64,000 nt of DNA. Origin: Clostridia bacterium. Lineage in GTDB: Bacteria; Bacillota; Clostridia; Lachnospirales; Lachnospiraceae. The position numbers were made by a program, and so were the translations under genes. Positions 8,179 to 18,100 of the stretch are shown here, one piece after another. The stretch is taken from contig CAJTIM010000015.1 in NCBI GenBank assembly GCA_910576325.1, positions 50,913 through 114,912 of the forward strand. The letters run 5' to 3'. The notes beneath the pieces were generated by a model. It did not search any database, was not told where the DNA came from, and saw only the letters and a list, made by a program, of their open reading frames with translations. Within the stretch, counting starts at the first letter, position 1. The number at the start of each line of letters is the position of its first letter.

Positions 8179-9351
8179 ATGCTTAAGCTTATCAAGGGAG
8201 CCTCCGTCTATGCGCCGGAAGCTCTTGGCACACAGGATGTTCTGATTGCGGATTCACGGATTCTTAAGATTGCCCGGGATATCCCCGCAGCGGACGCCTA
8301 TGAGGTCGAGGTTCTTGACGGAAAGGGAAAGCTTCTGTTTCCGGGCTTTATCGACAGCCATGTTCACATTCTGGGCGGCGGCGGAGAAGGCAGCTACCAT
8401 ACCCGGACACCGGAAATCATGCTGACCGATATCACTCTGGGAGGCGTTACCACGGTAGTCGGCTGTCTGGGAACGGACGGCACCACCCGCAATATGGCCT
8501 CTCTGCTGGCGAAGGCCCGGGGACTGGAGGAGGAAGGAATTTCTGCCTATATATATACAGGCTCCTATCAGGTTCCGGTCCGCACGCTCACGGAAAATAT
8601 TGCGGATGATCTGATTCTTATCGATAAGGTGATAGGCTGCGGGGAGATTGCCGTTTCGGATCACCGTTCCTCTCAGCCCACGAAGGAAGAATTTGCCCGC
8701 ATTGTAGGAGATACCCGGGTAGGCGGTATTCTTTCCGGGAAAGCCGGCCTGGTAAATATCCACATGGGTGACGGGACGCGGATGCTGTCTTACCTCCGAT
8801 ATGTGATAGAGGAAACGGAGATTCCGCCCTCCAACATGCTTCCCACCCATATTAACCGGAGTACACGGCTGTTAAAGGATGGCATTGACTATGCAAAATC
8901 TCTCGGCGGGTATGTGGATCTGACCACCAGCTCCGACCCGGATTATCTGGAGGAAGACGAGGTCAAAGCCAGTACCGGTCTTCGGCTTATGCTGGAGCAG
9001 GGAGTTTCGGAGCATCAGATCACATTTTCCTCAGACGGACAGGGAAGTATGCCTATCTTTGACAAAGATGGGGTATTTCTTGGTCTTGGAGTGGGAAAGG
9101 TCACTTCCCTATACCGTGAAGTACGGGATGCCATTCTTACGGAAAAGATTGAAATCACACAGGCCCTTAAGCCTGTGACTTCCAATCCGGCCGATCTGCT
9201 GAAATTAAACGGCAAGGGACGGATTGCCCCGGGGAAAGACGCAGACCTGGTACTTGTGGAGGAGAGCAGTCTTTGCATTGATACTGTTCTGGCTAAAGGG
9301 CAGATCATGGTGCAGGAGGGCACCGCGTGCAAAAAAGGTACGTTTGAGTAA
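8179..9351 (+). CDS. iadA: Isoaspartyl dipeptidase (beta-aspartyl-peptidase)
   Basis: Amidohydrolase-superfamily zinc enzyme that hydrolyses isoaspartyl dipeptides from damaged proteins. I start it at the ATG at 8179, preceded by AAGGAGGGG, which gives 390 residues, the same length as E. coli IadA; an upstream in-frame ATG at 8101 lacks a ribosome site. Metal ligands are visible as HVH (His61/63), His195 (IHMGDG), His224 (PTHINR) and Asp286 (SSDGQGS). The family signature stretches GGGGEG, GTDGTTR and SDHRS are present, and the C-terminus CKKGTFE matches the family. The position of the bridging lysine of the E. coli enzyme appears to hold Glu156 (CGEIAVSDH). The next gene is a YfcC-type carrier, so peptide or amino-acid salvage is the likely joint role. 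Confidence 0.92.
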   Translation: MLKLIKGASVYAPEALGTQDVLIADSRILKIARDIPAADAYEVEVLDGKGKLLFPGFIDSHVHILGGGGEGSYHTRTPEIMLTDITLGGVTTVVGCLGTDGTTRNMASLLAKARGLEEEGISAYIYTGSYQVPVRTLTENIADDLILIDKVIGCGEIAVSDHRSSQPTKEEFARIVGDTRVGGILSGKAGLVNIHMGDGTRMLSYLRYVIEETEIPPSNMLPTHINRSTRLLKDGIDYAKSLGGYVDLTTSSDPDYLEEDEVKASTGLRLMLEQGVSEHQITFSSDGQGSMPIFDKDGVFLGLGVGKVTSLYREVRDAILTEKIEITQALKPVTSNPADLLKLNGKGRIAPGKDADLVLVEESSLCIDTVLAKGQIMVQEGTACKKGTFE

Positions 9352-9463
9352 AAATCAGTAGTACACATTTATACCTTACGGCCATGTCATAATACATATT
9401 TCTCTTACAGCAAATGACTGGTATTCCGTAGGGTATCCGAAAAAGGGATTGGAGAAAACAATT

Positions 9464-10972
9464 ATGAATGAGAAAAAGAGAAAGCTGCAAATGCCCCATA
9501 CCTATGTGATAATTTTCTTTGTCATCCTGTTTGCGGCGGTTCTGACCATGTTTGTTCCGCTTGGACAGTATGAGACAAAAGAAATCACCTACATGCTGAA
9601 CGGGGAGGAAAAGTCCCGGACCGTACTGGACCCGGAAAGCTTCCAATATGCAGTTGATGAAAACGGGAATAAGATCACACAGGTTGCCCCTCTCTTCGGA
9701 ACGGAAGACTTCGGCGGACAGGGCATCCTCAATTATGTATTTGAGGGTCTCACCGTAGGCGACAAGTGGGGTTCGGCCGTAGGCATCGTAGCCTTTATTC
9801 TGGTTATCGGAGGCGCCTTTGGCATAGTTCTGAAAACCGGAGCCGTGGACCAGGGAATCCTTGCTATGATTGAGAAAACCAAAGGAGCGGAAAAATTCCT
9901 GATTCCTGTTCTGTTTGCCCTGTTCTCCTTAGGTGGCGCTGTGTTCGGCATGGGCGAGGAAGCTATCCCCTTTGCCATGATTCTGACGCCCATGTTTATT
10001 GCTATGGGCTATGACGCCGTGGTTGGCGTCTGCGTGACCTACTGTGCAACTCAGATCGGCTTCGGCGCTTCCTGGATGAATCCCTTCAGCCTTGCCATCG
10101 CCCAGGGAATTGCGGAGGTTCCCGTTCTCTCCGGCGCAGGCTTCCGTATTGTGCTTTGGTTTGTATTTACCGGAATCGGAGCCGGCTTTACTATGGTCTA
10201 TGCCGCTAAAATCAAAAAAGACCCCAAGGCTTCCGTTGCATACGACAGCGACGCCGCTTACCGAAATGAGTTCAAAGAGGACAGCACCAAGGCGGACTTC
10301 CGTCTCGGCCACAAGCTGATTTTACTGGTGATTCTGGCAACTATGATCTGGACCGTATGGGGCGTGGTGGAAAAAGGCTTCTACATTCCGGAGATTGCCT
10401 CTCAGTTCTTTGTAATGGGTCTTGTTTCCGGTATTATCGCCGTCATCTTTAAACTGAATGATATGCGTGTAAACGACATTGCCTCCTCCTTCCAAAGCGG
10501 TGCGGCCGATCTGGTGGGCGCTGCTCTGGTGGTTGGTATGGCACAGGGAATTATCATTATCCTGGGCGGAACGGACGCTTCCTCTCCCACGGTGCTCAAT
10601 ACCATTCTTCACGGTATCAGCAACGCTATGCAGGGGCTCCCGGCTGTGATGTCCGCATGGCTGATGTATGTATTTCAGACCGTATTTAACTTCTTCGTGG
10701 TTTCCGGCTCCGGGCAGGCGGCTCTTACTATGCCGATTATGGCTCCTCTGTCGGATCTGGTGGGCGTGTCGCGTCAGACTTCTGTCCTGGCTTTCCAGTT
10801 GGGAGATGCTTTTTCCAATCTGATCGTGCCCACCTCCGGATGTCTGTTGGGTACTCTCGGCGTAGCGAAGCTTGAGTGGGGCAAATGGGCAAAATTCCAG
10901 ATTAAGATGCAGGGGGTTTTGTTTGTAAGTGCTTCGATTGTGATGATTATTGCGGTTTTAATCCATTTCTAA
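9464..10972 (+). CDS. YfcC family carrier (C4-dicarboxylate anaerobic carrier-like)
   Basis: 502-residue polytopic membrane protein of the YfcC/DcuC-like family (PF03606), often annotated as putative basic amino-acid antiporter or C4-dicarboxylate carrier; the substrate cannot be read from sequence. Hydrophobic helices start at residue ~15 (YVIIFFVILFAAVLTMFVP) and recur to the C-terminus, with conserved stretches GGAFGIVLKTGAVDQGI, FGMGEEAIPF and NPFSLAIAQGIAE. I chose the ATG at 9464 (GGAG nine bases upstream) over an upstream TTG. It follows iadA by 112 bp on the same strand, so transport of a dipeptide or amino acid handled by IadA is a reasonable inference. Confidence 0.88.
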   Translation: MNEKKRKLQMPHTYVIIFFVILFAAVLTMFVPLGQYETKEITYMLNGEEKSRTVLDPESFQYAVDENGNKITQVAPLFGTEDFGGQGILNYVFEGLTVGDKWGSAVGIVAFILVIGGAFGIVLKTGAVDQGILAMIEKTKGAEKFLIPVLFALFSLGGAVFGMGEEAIPFAMILTPMFIAMGYDAVVGVCVTYCATQIGFGASWMNPFSLAIAQGIAEVPVLSGAGFRIVLWFVFTGIGAGFTMVYAAKIKKDPKASVAYDSDAAYRNEFKEDSTKADFRLGHKLILLVILATMIWTVWGVVEKGFYIPEIASQFFVMGLVSGIIAVIFKLNDMRVNDIASSFQSGAADLVGAALVVGMAQGIIIILGGTDASSPTVLNTILHGISNAMQGLPAVMSAWLMYVFQTVFNFFVVSGSGQAALTMPIMAPLSDLVGVSRQTSVLAFQLGDAFSNLIVPTSGCLLGTLGVAKLEWGKWAKFQIKMQGVLFVSASIVMIIAVLIHF

Positions 10973-11056
10973 AATACTGCATGACAGATATGTTTTAGGA
11001 TTGCCGTTATGATAATAATTGAATAGCAGCCAGAAAAAATATACCTGAAGAGCCAC

Positions 11057-11086
11057 CGTAAAATAAGGCAGCCGCCTTATTTTACG
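11057..11086. terminator. Bidirectional rho-independent terminator
   Basis: Perfect 13-bp stem (CGTAAAATAAGGC, loop AGCC, inverse arm) with A/T runs in the arms. It separates the converging yfcC (+) and addA/pnuC-remnant (-) transcripts. Confidence 0.75.
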
Positions 11087-11158
11087 GCGCCCTCCCGGTA
11101 CAGCAGTAATATTGTAAGAAGGCGGCCCGTTCCGTCTTCTCCTAATGCGTCCCAACCC

Positions 11159-11386
11159 TCAGCCGCTCCCCTTTCCCATACACACCACACAGGCCACCCC
11201 GGTAAGAGAAGAACTAATTCCCATCAGAGAGTCCTTCCAGTAAATACTAAACGCAGCAATCACAGCACACGCTGTAAAAAGCCATGCCGTCTCCCATCTT
11301 TTCCAGTTGGAAATCTCGTTTTTATAAAATTCTTTAATATGTTCATAATCTCCTGTCAGCCTTCTTTCATCCGCCGCTCCACACAT
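11159..11386 (-). pseudogene. N-terminal remnant of a PnuC-type nicotinamide riboside transporter
   Basis: 75 codons. The segment from IKEFYKN to VCMGKG (about residues 18-72) resembles the N-terminus of Lachnospiraceae PnuC proteins: an amphipathic helix ending NWKRWETAWL, a hydrophobic helix (LFTACAVIAAFSIYW) and LTGVACVVCMGKG. A full PnuC would continue for another ~150 residues with several more membrane helices, but the frame stops after GKGSG and no continuation is seen. The only in-frame ATG (11386) lies inside the addA coding end; an AGGAG-ATT-ATG just upstream of the conserved part is out of frame, which suggests start-region damage as well. Identification is from remembered family features. 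Confidence 0.55.
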
Positions 11387-14300
11387 TCCCTAAGGCAAAA
11401 GGAATAAATCACCTTCTCCTTCACCCGCCTCCCAGTCAGCTTTTCCAGAGCAATCTCATAATAATCAAGCTGCCGCCCATACTTCTCCAGCAGCTCCTCC
11501 CCCTGCTTCACATAATCCGTCTTATAATCCACCACCACAATGCCGTCCTCCTCATAAAAGTAGGCATCAATAATTCCCTGAATCAGCACCGGCTCCGAGC
11601 TTTTGTACCCCAGATCCAGTTCACAGGCCGGAAGCTTAATCACAAAGGGCTGCTCCGTATACAGCTTTCCCTTCCTCCTGGCCGCCGTCATGCGCTTCGC
11701 CAGATCCGTCTTCCCAAAAGCATAGATATCATAAGGCCGCACCGCATCCGCCTGCGCCCTTGTCAGCCTGCCTTCCTCCACAAGCTTCTCCACAGCCTCC
11801 CGCACCTTATCCGAGTGATAGAGTCCGGAAAGATCCAGGCACTCCAATACCCGATGGTAAGCCGTACCCCTGGCCGCTCCGCTGACCGACTCCTCCTCCT
11901 GCATAAAGCGCGGAATATACGGGACAATCTCCTCCTGAGGATACAAAAGCGTATCCACATCCTCATCCTCCGTCTGTCCGGCCTTCTTAAGCTCCGATAC
12001 GCTGACCTTTACCCGAAGAGAAATCTCCTCCTCATAAGGATACCGCTCCCCAAACTGCTTCTCAATCTCCTCCGCAAAAGCTTCGTCTCCCTCCGAAAGC
12101 TCCTCCGGGTGACGCAGCCGTTCCCTCAGCTCTTCCATAGAAATCTGCTGCCCCACCGCCTCCTCAAGCAAAAGCTCCGGCCGCACCTGGGACAAAGCAA
12201 AGCTGCTTCCGGCCGCCGCAGGCAGAATCCAGTCCAAATAAGTTCCGGCGGAAGAAATCATTGAAAAGGAAAGAGGCCCGCTGCCCTCCGCCCCCTGACA
12301 GGCTTCCAGTTTTTCGCCGAGCTTTTTTGCGCTTCCCAGAAGAATCAGCTTTTCCTTCGCCCTGGTAAATGCCACATAGAGCACCCGAAGCTCTTCTCCC
12401 AGCATCTCCAGATCCAGAGCTTTCTGCAATACCTTTTTGGGCAGAAGGGGAATCTTCACCCGCCGTTTTGTATCCACAAAATCCACGCCAAGACCCAGAT
12501 CCGGATGAATCACCACCCGGCTTTTCGTGTCCTGCCTGTTAAAGCTCTTCCCAAGACCGCCCACAATCACAATGGGAAATTCCAGACCCTTACTCTTGTG
12601 AATGGTCATAATCCGCACCGCGTCCTCATTTTCCCCGGTAATGCCCGCCTCTCCGAAATCCTCCTGATAGCTCTGAAGCTGCTCCATATAACGCACAAAA
12701 TGAAACAGCCCCCGATAGCTTGTCTTCTCAAAGGAAATGGCCCGCTCAACAAGCATCCGCACATTGGCTTCCCGCTGCTGTCCTCCCGGCTGCGCCGCCA
12801 GATAATCGCCGTAGCCCGTATCCTCCAGAATAAACCACAGAAATTCATGGATAGAAAGATAGTCCGCCTTACTGCGGTAGCGGTCTAATTTTTGATAAAA
12901 GGCCTTCATCCTGGCAGCAAGTACGGATTCTTCCTCAATCTCCGAAAATCCCTCCATTTGAGAATCTTTATCATTTTCAGAGCTTATTCCCTGCTCCGTC
13001 CTCTCCTGATAAAAGCTTACGCAGGCCTCACAAAAGGGCCTGTCCGGATACCGGCTTTTCACAAGAGCCAGCTCCACGTCGGAAAATCCCCCAACCATAG
13101 ACTTAAGCACCGCCGCCAGAGGGATATCCTGCCTGGGATTGTCCACTACCCGAAGAAGATTCAGAAGCGTCTGAATCTCAACCGTCGTAAAATACCCTGT
13201 CCGGGATTCCGTATGGGCCGGGATTCCCGCCTCGGTCAGCACCCTTGCATATACATCCCCCCATCCCGTAAGACTGCGGAGCAGAATCACAATATCCCCA
13301 TAAGAAGCAGGCCGGAATACCTCCTTCCTTCCATCCCACACCTGCTGATAAGCCAAAAGCTCCCGGATCCGCTCCGCCGCGGCATAGGCTTCCATCTCCC
13401 TCGCCGTAAGCTCCGCCTCCCCGTCGGAAAGTTCCGGTGCGTCCCCGTCAAGAAGCAAAAGCTCCGGCCCGTTCATCTCTTCATCAGGCTCCGGCATGGA
13501 GGCTCCCGGATAAAGCGCCGCCGCTTCATCGTAGCGGATTCCTCCCACCCCGGGCGTCATAAGGCGGTAAAATATCTCATTTACTCCATGAAGCACCTCC
13601 TCCCGGCTTCGGAAGTTCCTGTGAAGATCAATCCGCATAGCCTCCCCCTCCTCTGTCTGGGGATAGGTGTGATATTTCTCCATAAAAAGCTCCGGCCGGG
13701 CCAGACGGAACCGGTAGATGCTCTGCTTCACATCCCCTACCATAAATACATTAGGACTGCCCGCCTCTCTCCGGCTCACACTGTTTAAAATAATCTCCTG
13801 AATGAGATTGCTGTCCTGGTACTCGTCAATCATAATCTGCACGTAACGCTCCGAAAGCTCCTTCGCCGCATCCGTAACCGTCACCGCAAAGCCGCCCTCC
13901 TCTTCTTTCACATCCCCCACCAGAATTTCCAGTGCCAAATGCTCCAGATCCGAAAAATCCGCCAGATTTTTATTCCGTTTCTTCTCCTGATAGCGGTCCG
14001 CAAATTCCGCCGTAAGGGAAATCAGCACCCTTGTGGGAGAAGCCGCCATTTGAAGCAGCTCAAAAACATCCGTAAGCGAACATGAAAAATAGCGCTCTTT
14101 CAGATCCTTCAGGCTCTTTTTCATCCGTTCCCGGAGGGCCTTTACATGGGCCTTCTTTCCCTCGTCCACCTGGCCGTCCCGTTTGGCGGAAAGCCTTGCA
14201 AATGTCAAATGCTCCAGAGCTTCCTGATATTCCTCATAGACGCGGCAGCCGCAGAGGGCCTCTATCTGCTCCAAATCCTCCAGAAGCGCCTGCTGATACA

Positions 14301-15045
14301 TATAAGGCCCGTCGATCTCCCGGCAGAGTGCAAACGCAGCCTTTACTTCCGTCCGCCAGCCTTCCATAAGCCTTCCTGCAAAATCCAGAAGGAATTTCAT
14401 CCATCTGCTCAGATTCAGCTCTTCCTCACATTCCGCACCATAAGTCTCCATACACCCTTCCAGCCACCGCCCGGGATAGGGGTAGCTGACAGAAAACTCA
14501 TAAAGCTGTAAAATTAAGTCCTCAATAGGAGCATCGCTCTTCCCCACCGCGTAGGTTTCCACAAAGCTCACAAACTCCGGGCTGTTCTCCCCATAGCGAT
14601 CCTCAAGAAGCTCCTCAAGGACCTCCCCTTTCAGAAGCTTCAGCTCTCCCTCGTCTCCGATTCGGAAAGACGGGTCCAGATCCAACTGGTGAAAATAGTT
14701 GCGTATCACATACTGGCAGAAGCTGTGGATCGTGGTGATCTGAGCATTGTGAATCAAGGTCTGCTGCTTTTGCAGATGCACGCTTTCCGGCTCCGCTTCC
14801 AAGCGCTTTGCGAGAGCCGCACCGATCCGCTCCCGCATTTCCGCGGCTGCCGCATTGGTAAAGGTCACTACAAGAAGCCTGTCCACATCTACAGGCGTAT
14901 CCCCTTCTTTATCACCACAGACCAAGGATAGAATCCGCTCCACCAGTACGGCTGTTTTTCCCGATCCTGCTGCCGCCGACACCAGGATGTCCTTGTTCCG
15001 CACATCAATGACCTTTTTCTGTTCTTCCGTCCAATTCACACCCAT
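11356..15045 (-). CDS. addA: AddAB helicase-nuclease subunit AddA
   Basis: 1229-residue UvrD-like ATP-dependent helicase with a C-terminal RecB-type nuclease; with AddB it resects double-strand breaks for recombination, the Gram-positive counterpart of RecBCD. Walker A is VSAAAGSGKT (about residues 23-32), the DEXX box is IDEYQDSN, motif IV-VI helicase stretches such as VGDVKQSIYRFR and LRVLYVAFTRAKEKL are present, and the nuclease motif GIIDAYFYEEDGIVVVDYKT is near residue 1170. Length is normal. It lies 133 bp downstream of addB on the same strand, the usual order. The pnuC remnant overlaps its last 31 bases. Confidence 0.96.
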   Translation of the reverse strand: MGVNWTEEQKKVIDVRNKDILVSAAAGSGKTAVLVERILSLVCGDKEGDTPVDVDRLLVVTFTNAAAAEMRERIGAALAKRLEAEPESVHLQKQQTLIHNAQITTIHSFCQYVIRNYFHQLDLDPSFRIGDEGELKLLKGEVLEELLEDRYGENSPEFVSFVETYAVGKSDAPIEDLILQLYEFSVSYPYPGRWLEGCMETYGAECEEELNLSRWMKFLLDFAGRLMEGWRTEVKAAFALCREIDGPYMYQQALLEDLEQIEALCGCRVYEEYQEALEHLTFARLSAKRDGQVDEGKKAHVKALRERMKKSLKDLKERYFSCSLTDVFELLQMAASPTRVLISLTAEFADRYQEKKRNKNLADFSDLEHLALEILVGDVKEEEGGFAVTVTDAAKELSERYVQIMIDEYQDSNLIQEIILNSVSRREAGSPNVFMVGDVKQSIYRFRLARPELFMEKYHTYPQTEEGEAMRIDLHRNFRSREEVLHGVNEIFYRLMTPGVGGIRYDEAAALYPGASMPEPDEEMNGPELLLLDGDAPELSDGEAELTAREMEAYAAAERIRELLAYQQVWDGRKEVFRPASYGDIVILLRSLTGWGDVYARVLTEAGIPAHTESRTGYFTTVEIQTLLNLLRVVDNPRQDIPLAAVLKSMVGGFSDVELALVKSRYPDRPFCEACVSFYQERTEQGISSENDKDSQMEGFSEIEEESVLAARMKAFYQKLDRYRSKADYLSIHEFLWFILEDTGYGDYLAAQPGGQQREANVRMLVERAISFEKTSYRGLFHFVRYMEQLQSYQEDFGEAGITGENEDAVRIMTIHKSKGLEFPIVIVGGLGKSFNRQDTKSRVVIHPDLGLGVDFVDTKRRVKIPLLPKKVLQKALDLEMLGEELRVLYVAFTRAKEKLILLGSAKKLGEKLEACQGAEGSGPLSFSMISSAGTYLDWILPAAAGSSFALSQVRPELLLEEAVGQQISMEELRERLRHPEELSEGDEAFAEEIEKQFGERYPYEEEISLRVKVSVSELKKAGQTEDEDVDTLLYPQEEIVPYIPRFMQEEESVSGAARGTAYHRVLECLDLSGLYHSDKVREAVEKLVEEGRLTRAQADAVRPYDIYAFGKTDLAKRMTAARRKGKLYTEQPFVIKLPACELDLGYKSSEPVLIQGIIDAYFYEEDGIVVVDYKTDYVKQGEELLEKYGRQLDYYEIALEKLTGRRVKEKVIYSFCLRECVERRMKEG

Positions 15046-15178
15046 TGCTATTCTCCGTTCCGGTACTTATTTCATATCGATTCCAGCTATGCCCTGCTCT
15101 TCCAGACCTTCTTATCCAAGAAGATCCGCAAACTCAACGTCATATATCTGTAAATCCTTCCACACTGTCCGAATATTG

Positions 15179-18100
15179 CTATTTGATTTCTTCCTCAATC
15201 CGCTCCCAGATCTCCGCGTCCGCAAATGCCTTCAGCCGCCGCATCCCATATCCCTCATCCTTGGGGTCCAGGCCGCATACGCCTCTGTAAGCGCAGTAAT
15301 CACAGGCAGTTTTTCCCTTTAGCTCATAAGGGTTCACATCTGCCCGTCCCTCCAGGATCTCGGTTCCAAGCTTCTGTATCTTCCGATTCACAAAGGATGA
15401 CAGAGCCCGAAACTGCCTCTCCTCCGCCACACCGGACCCGGCCCGCAGGCTGCCGTCCTTATTGTAGGACAGGGGCAGCACGGAGGATTTTCCCGGCATA
15501 TCCCGGTCAAGCTTTTGAATAATCTCCGGATCTTTGTTGACCAGGCCGCTGAGCTTCAGCTTTTCCAGCACCCGCTCATTCAAATCCATACCCTCTTCCC
15601 CCGGCTCCAGATCCAGCATCGGGTCCTGTATCTGGTAGTAAAAGATTCCTGCCGGGCGGATCTCCTTGCCCGGATGCTCCCTTGCCGCCAGCTCCATAGC
15701 CGCGTTCAGATACACCACCAATTGAAGCTGCAAGCCATGATACAGGGACAAAAGCTGAAAAGAAGTACTTCCTGATTTATAGTCAATAACCTTTACATAG
15801 ACGTTTTTCTCCTCCTCACACGTATCCATCCGGTCAATGCGCCCCTTAAGCCGAAGCTCCTCCTCCGGCGAAAGAGAGATATTCACCGCCTCCAGATCCG
15901 ACACCCCGGAAAAGGAAATCTCATAATTCTCCGGCACAAACAGACCTTTCTGAATTTGCCGCCCAAGCGCCCAGACGGTCCGCTTCATCATCCGCTTCAT
16001 CCGCTCCGCGGCGTAGGCATTGCGGGCCGTGCTCTGCAGGATGGTATTCCCGTAGTCCGCTGTCACCAGATCCATGCACTCCTCCACCCAGGCCCCCTGA
16101 ACCTCCTCGGGAATGTCCCGCCAGGTATAGCTGCTGTCCTCAAGACGTTTGGAGAAAAGCTCCAAGGTCTTATGAAAAATATTTCCCATATCCACCGGGG
16201 CAAATTCGTACTTCGCCCGCTCCGAGAGCTTCAGACCGTACATCAGAAAATGAGCGTAGGCGCAGGCCGCATACTGCTCCAGTCTGGTCACACTGTTTTC
16301 CAGAACCGTTCCGTAGAGGGCATGAGCCACCGCCCTTCCCAGACGGCTGTCCGTATGGCGGGAAAATGCAGCCTCCATAAGCTCCCCAAGCTTTTCTTCA
16401 TACTGCTCCCGGGCGGCATACCAGCGGTAAAGCTCATAAAACTTCTTATTTTCCTCCCCCGCCCGGTATGTACGGAGTCCCTCTATCAAAAGGCGCAGCC
16501 CCTCCTTCGGCGTTGCCGGAAGCTCCTGCTGCCACCCTTCTTCCTTTTTCAGCTCCATTTCCGGGAACAATCCCTTAAGCACATTCATCAGATAAGAGGG
16601 ACGCAGGGCCTTACCGCTGCCGTCCAGAAGGCTGCAGCACACATAGAGCCTCTTGGAAGGCTTGGTCAGATTGAGATACAGATAAAACCTCTGGATATAG
16701 CCCTGCTCTCTTGCCGTAGGAGCCAGATCCATTCCCTGGGCTTTAAGCTGTTCCCGCTCCATATCAGATAAAAGGCCGGTGCGTCCGGTATTTTTCGGCA
16801 CGCTTCCCTCATTTACTCCCAGGAAAAACAGTACCTTTACATCCTTAAGGCGGGTACGCTCCATATCGCCGGCCACTACCTGATCCACGCCCGGAGGAAT
16901 CACGCCCACTCTGGCCTCCGCAAAGCCGGCCTCCAAAATCTCCCGGTACTCTCTGGCGGTAAGCTTCTGATCGCCCAGAAGATCCACCAGTTTATCCAGC
17001 AAATCCATGACAATCGGATAAATCTGGTGATACTCCTTTGCCAAAACCTGATTTCCCTCTCTTTGAAAACGCTCCTCAAAGACGGAAAGCTTTTTTTGAA
17101 TCTCCAGTTTTTCAATCAGGCGGTACAGCGCTGTGGTCCGCGTCCGCACATCCACGCCCTTTTTCCGCACCGCTTCGTCAAAGGGAAGGACAATTTCCGC
17201 AAATTGCTGACGCAGACTGTCAATCTCCAAAAGCGCTTCCTCGGTCAGCCCTTTATAGCTTCGGATAAAACGGCCGCCCCATTTCTTCCGGCCCCGGATT
17301 CCCAAAGCCAGTACGTAATTCTCCAGAAGATCCGTTTCTTCCCGCCGCATACCGGAGAGACCGCTTCGGAGGAAGCGAAATACCGTCTCATAGGTAAAAT
17401 CCTGCTCCGTCATTTCCAAAAGCGCACGTAAAAATTCTACAAAAGGATTGTTCAGAACGCTTCGCTTGTAATCCAGAAAGCAGGGAATCCCGTATTCCGG
17501 GAAAATCCGTTCCAGGCAATGGCCGTAAGCCTCCATATTTCCCGTAATCACCGCAAAGTCCCGGTAGTGATATCCCTGTTCCCGGATAAGACGGCGGATC
17601 TGTGCGGCTGTCCAGGCGGTTTCCTCCGAAGGATTGCGCAGAAGATGAAGGCTTATCTGCTCCGGCTTTTCCTCAAAGGCTCTGCGGTGCAGGCGGAACA
17701 GATTCTGCTCCAGGGCAAAGAGGGCGCCATTTTCCGCAAATCGGGACTGTCCGGAGGGATGGACGATGACAGGCTCCTCTACGGAAACGCCCGCCTCCCC
17801 TGCCAGATTCGTCAAAGCTGCAATGGTTTTCCGGCTCATGTAAAAAAGCTGATGCTCGCCCTGGATGCGGTAAGGATCTTCCCGGCTGTCTATGGTAACT
17901 GTCACCGTTACTTTTTTTGCATACTGCATCAGCTTCTGCATTAATTTATTCTGGATGGGGGTAAAGCCGGTGAAGCCGTCCAGTACTATTTCGCTGCTGC
18001 CTATAAGCTCCGAGCGATCCACAGCCTGGCAAAGCACCTCCAACAGCTCCTCCGCCGTGATGTACTGATCCGCCAGGTATGCGTGAAAAGCCTTGTAAAG

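Noticed and set aside
12892..13788. 298-codon plus-strand open frame antisense to addA
   Set aside because: Lies wholly within addA, no ribosome site, product is a His/Pro/Arg-rich shadow translation typical of the opposite strand of a biased gene.
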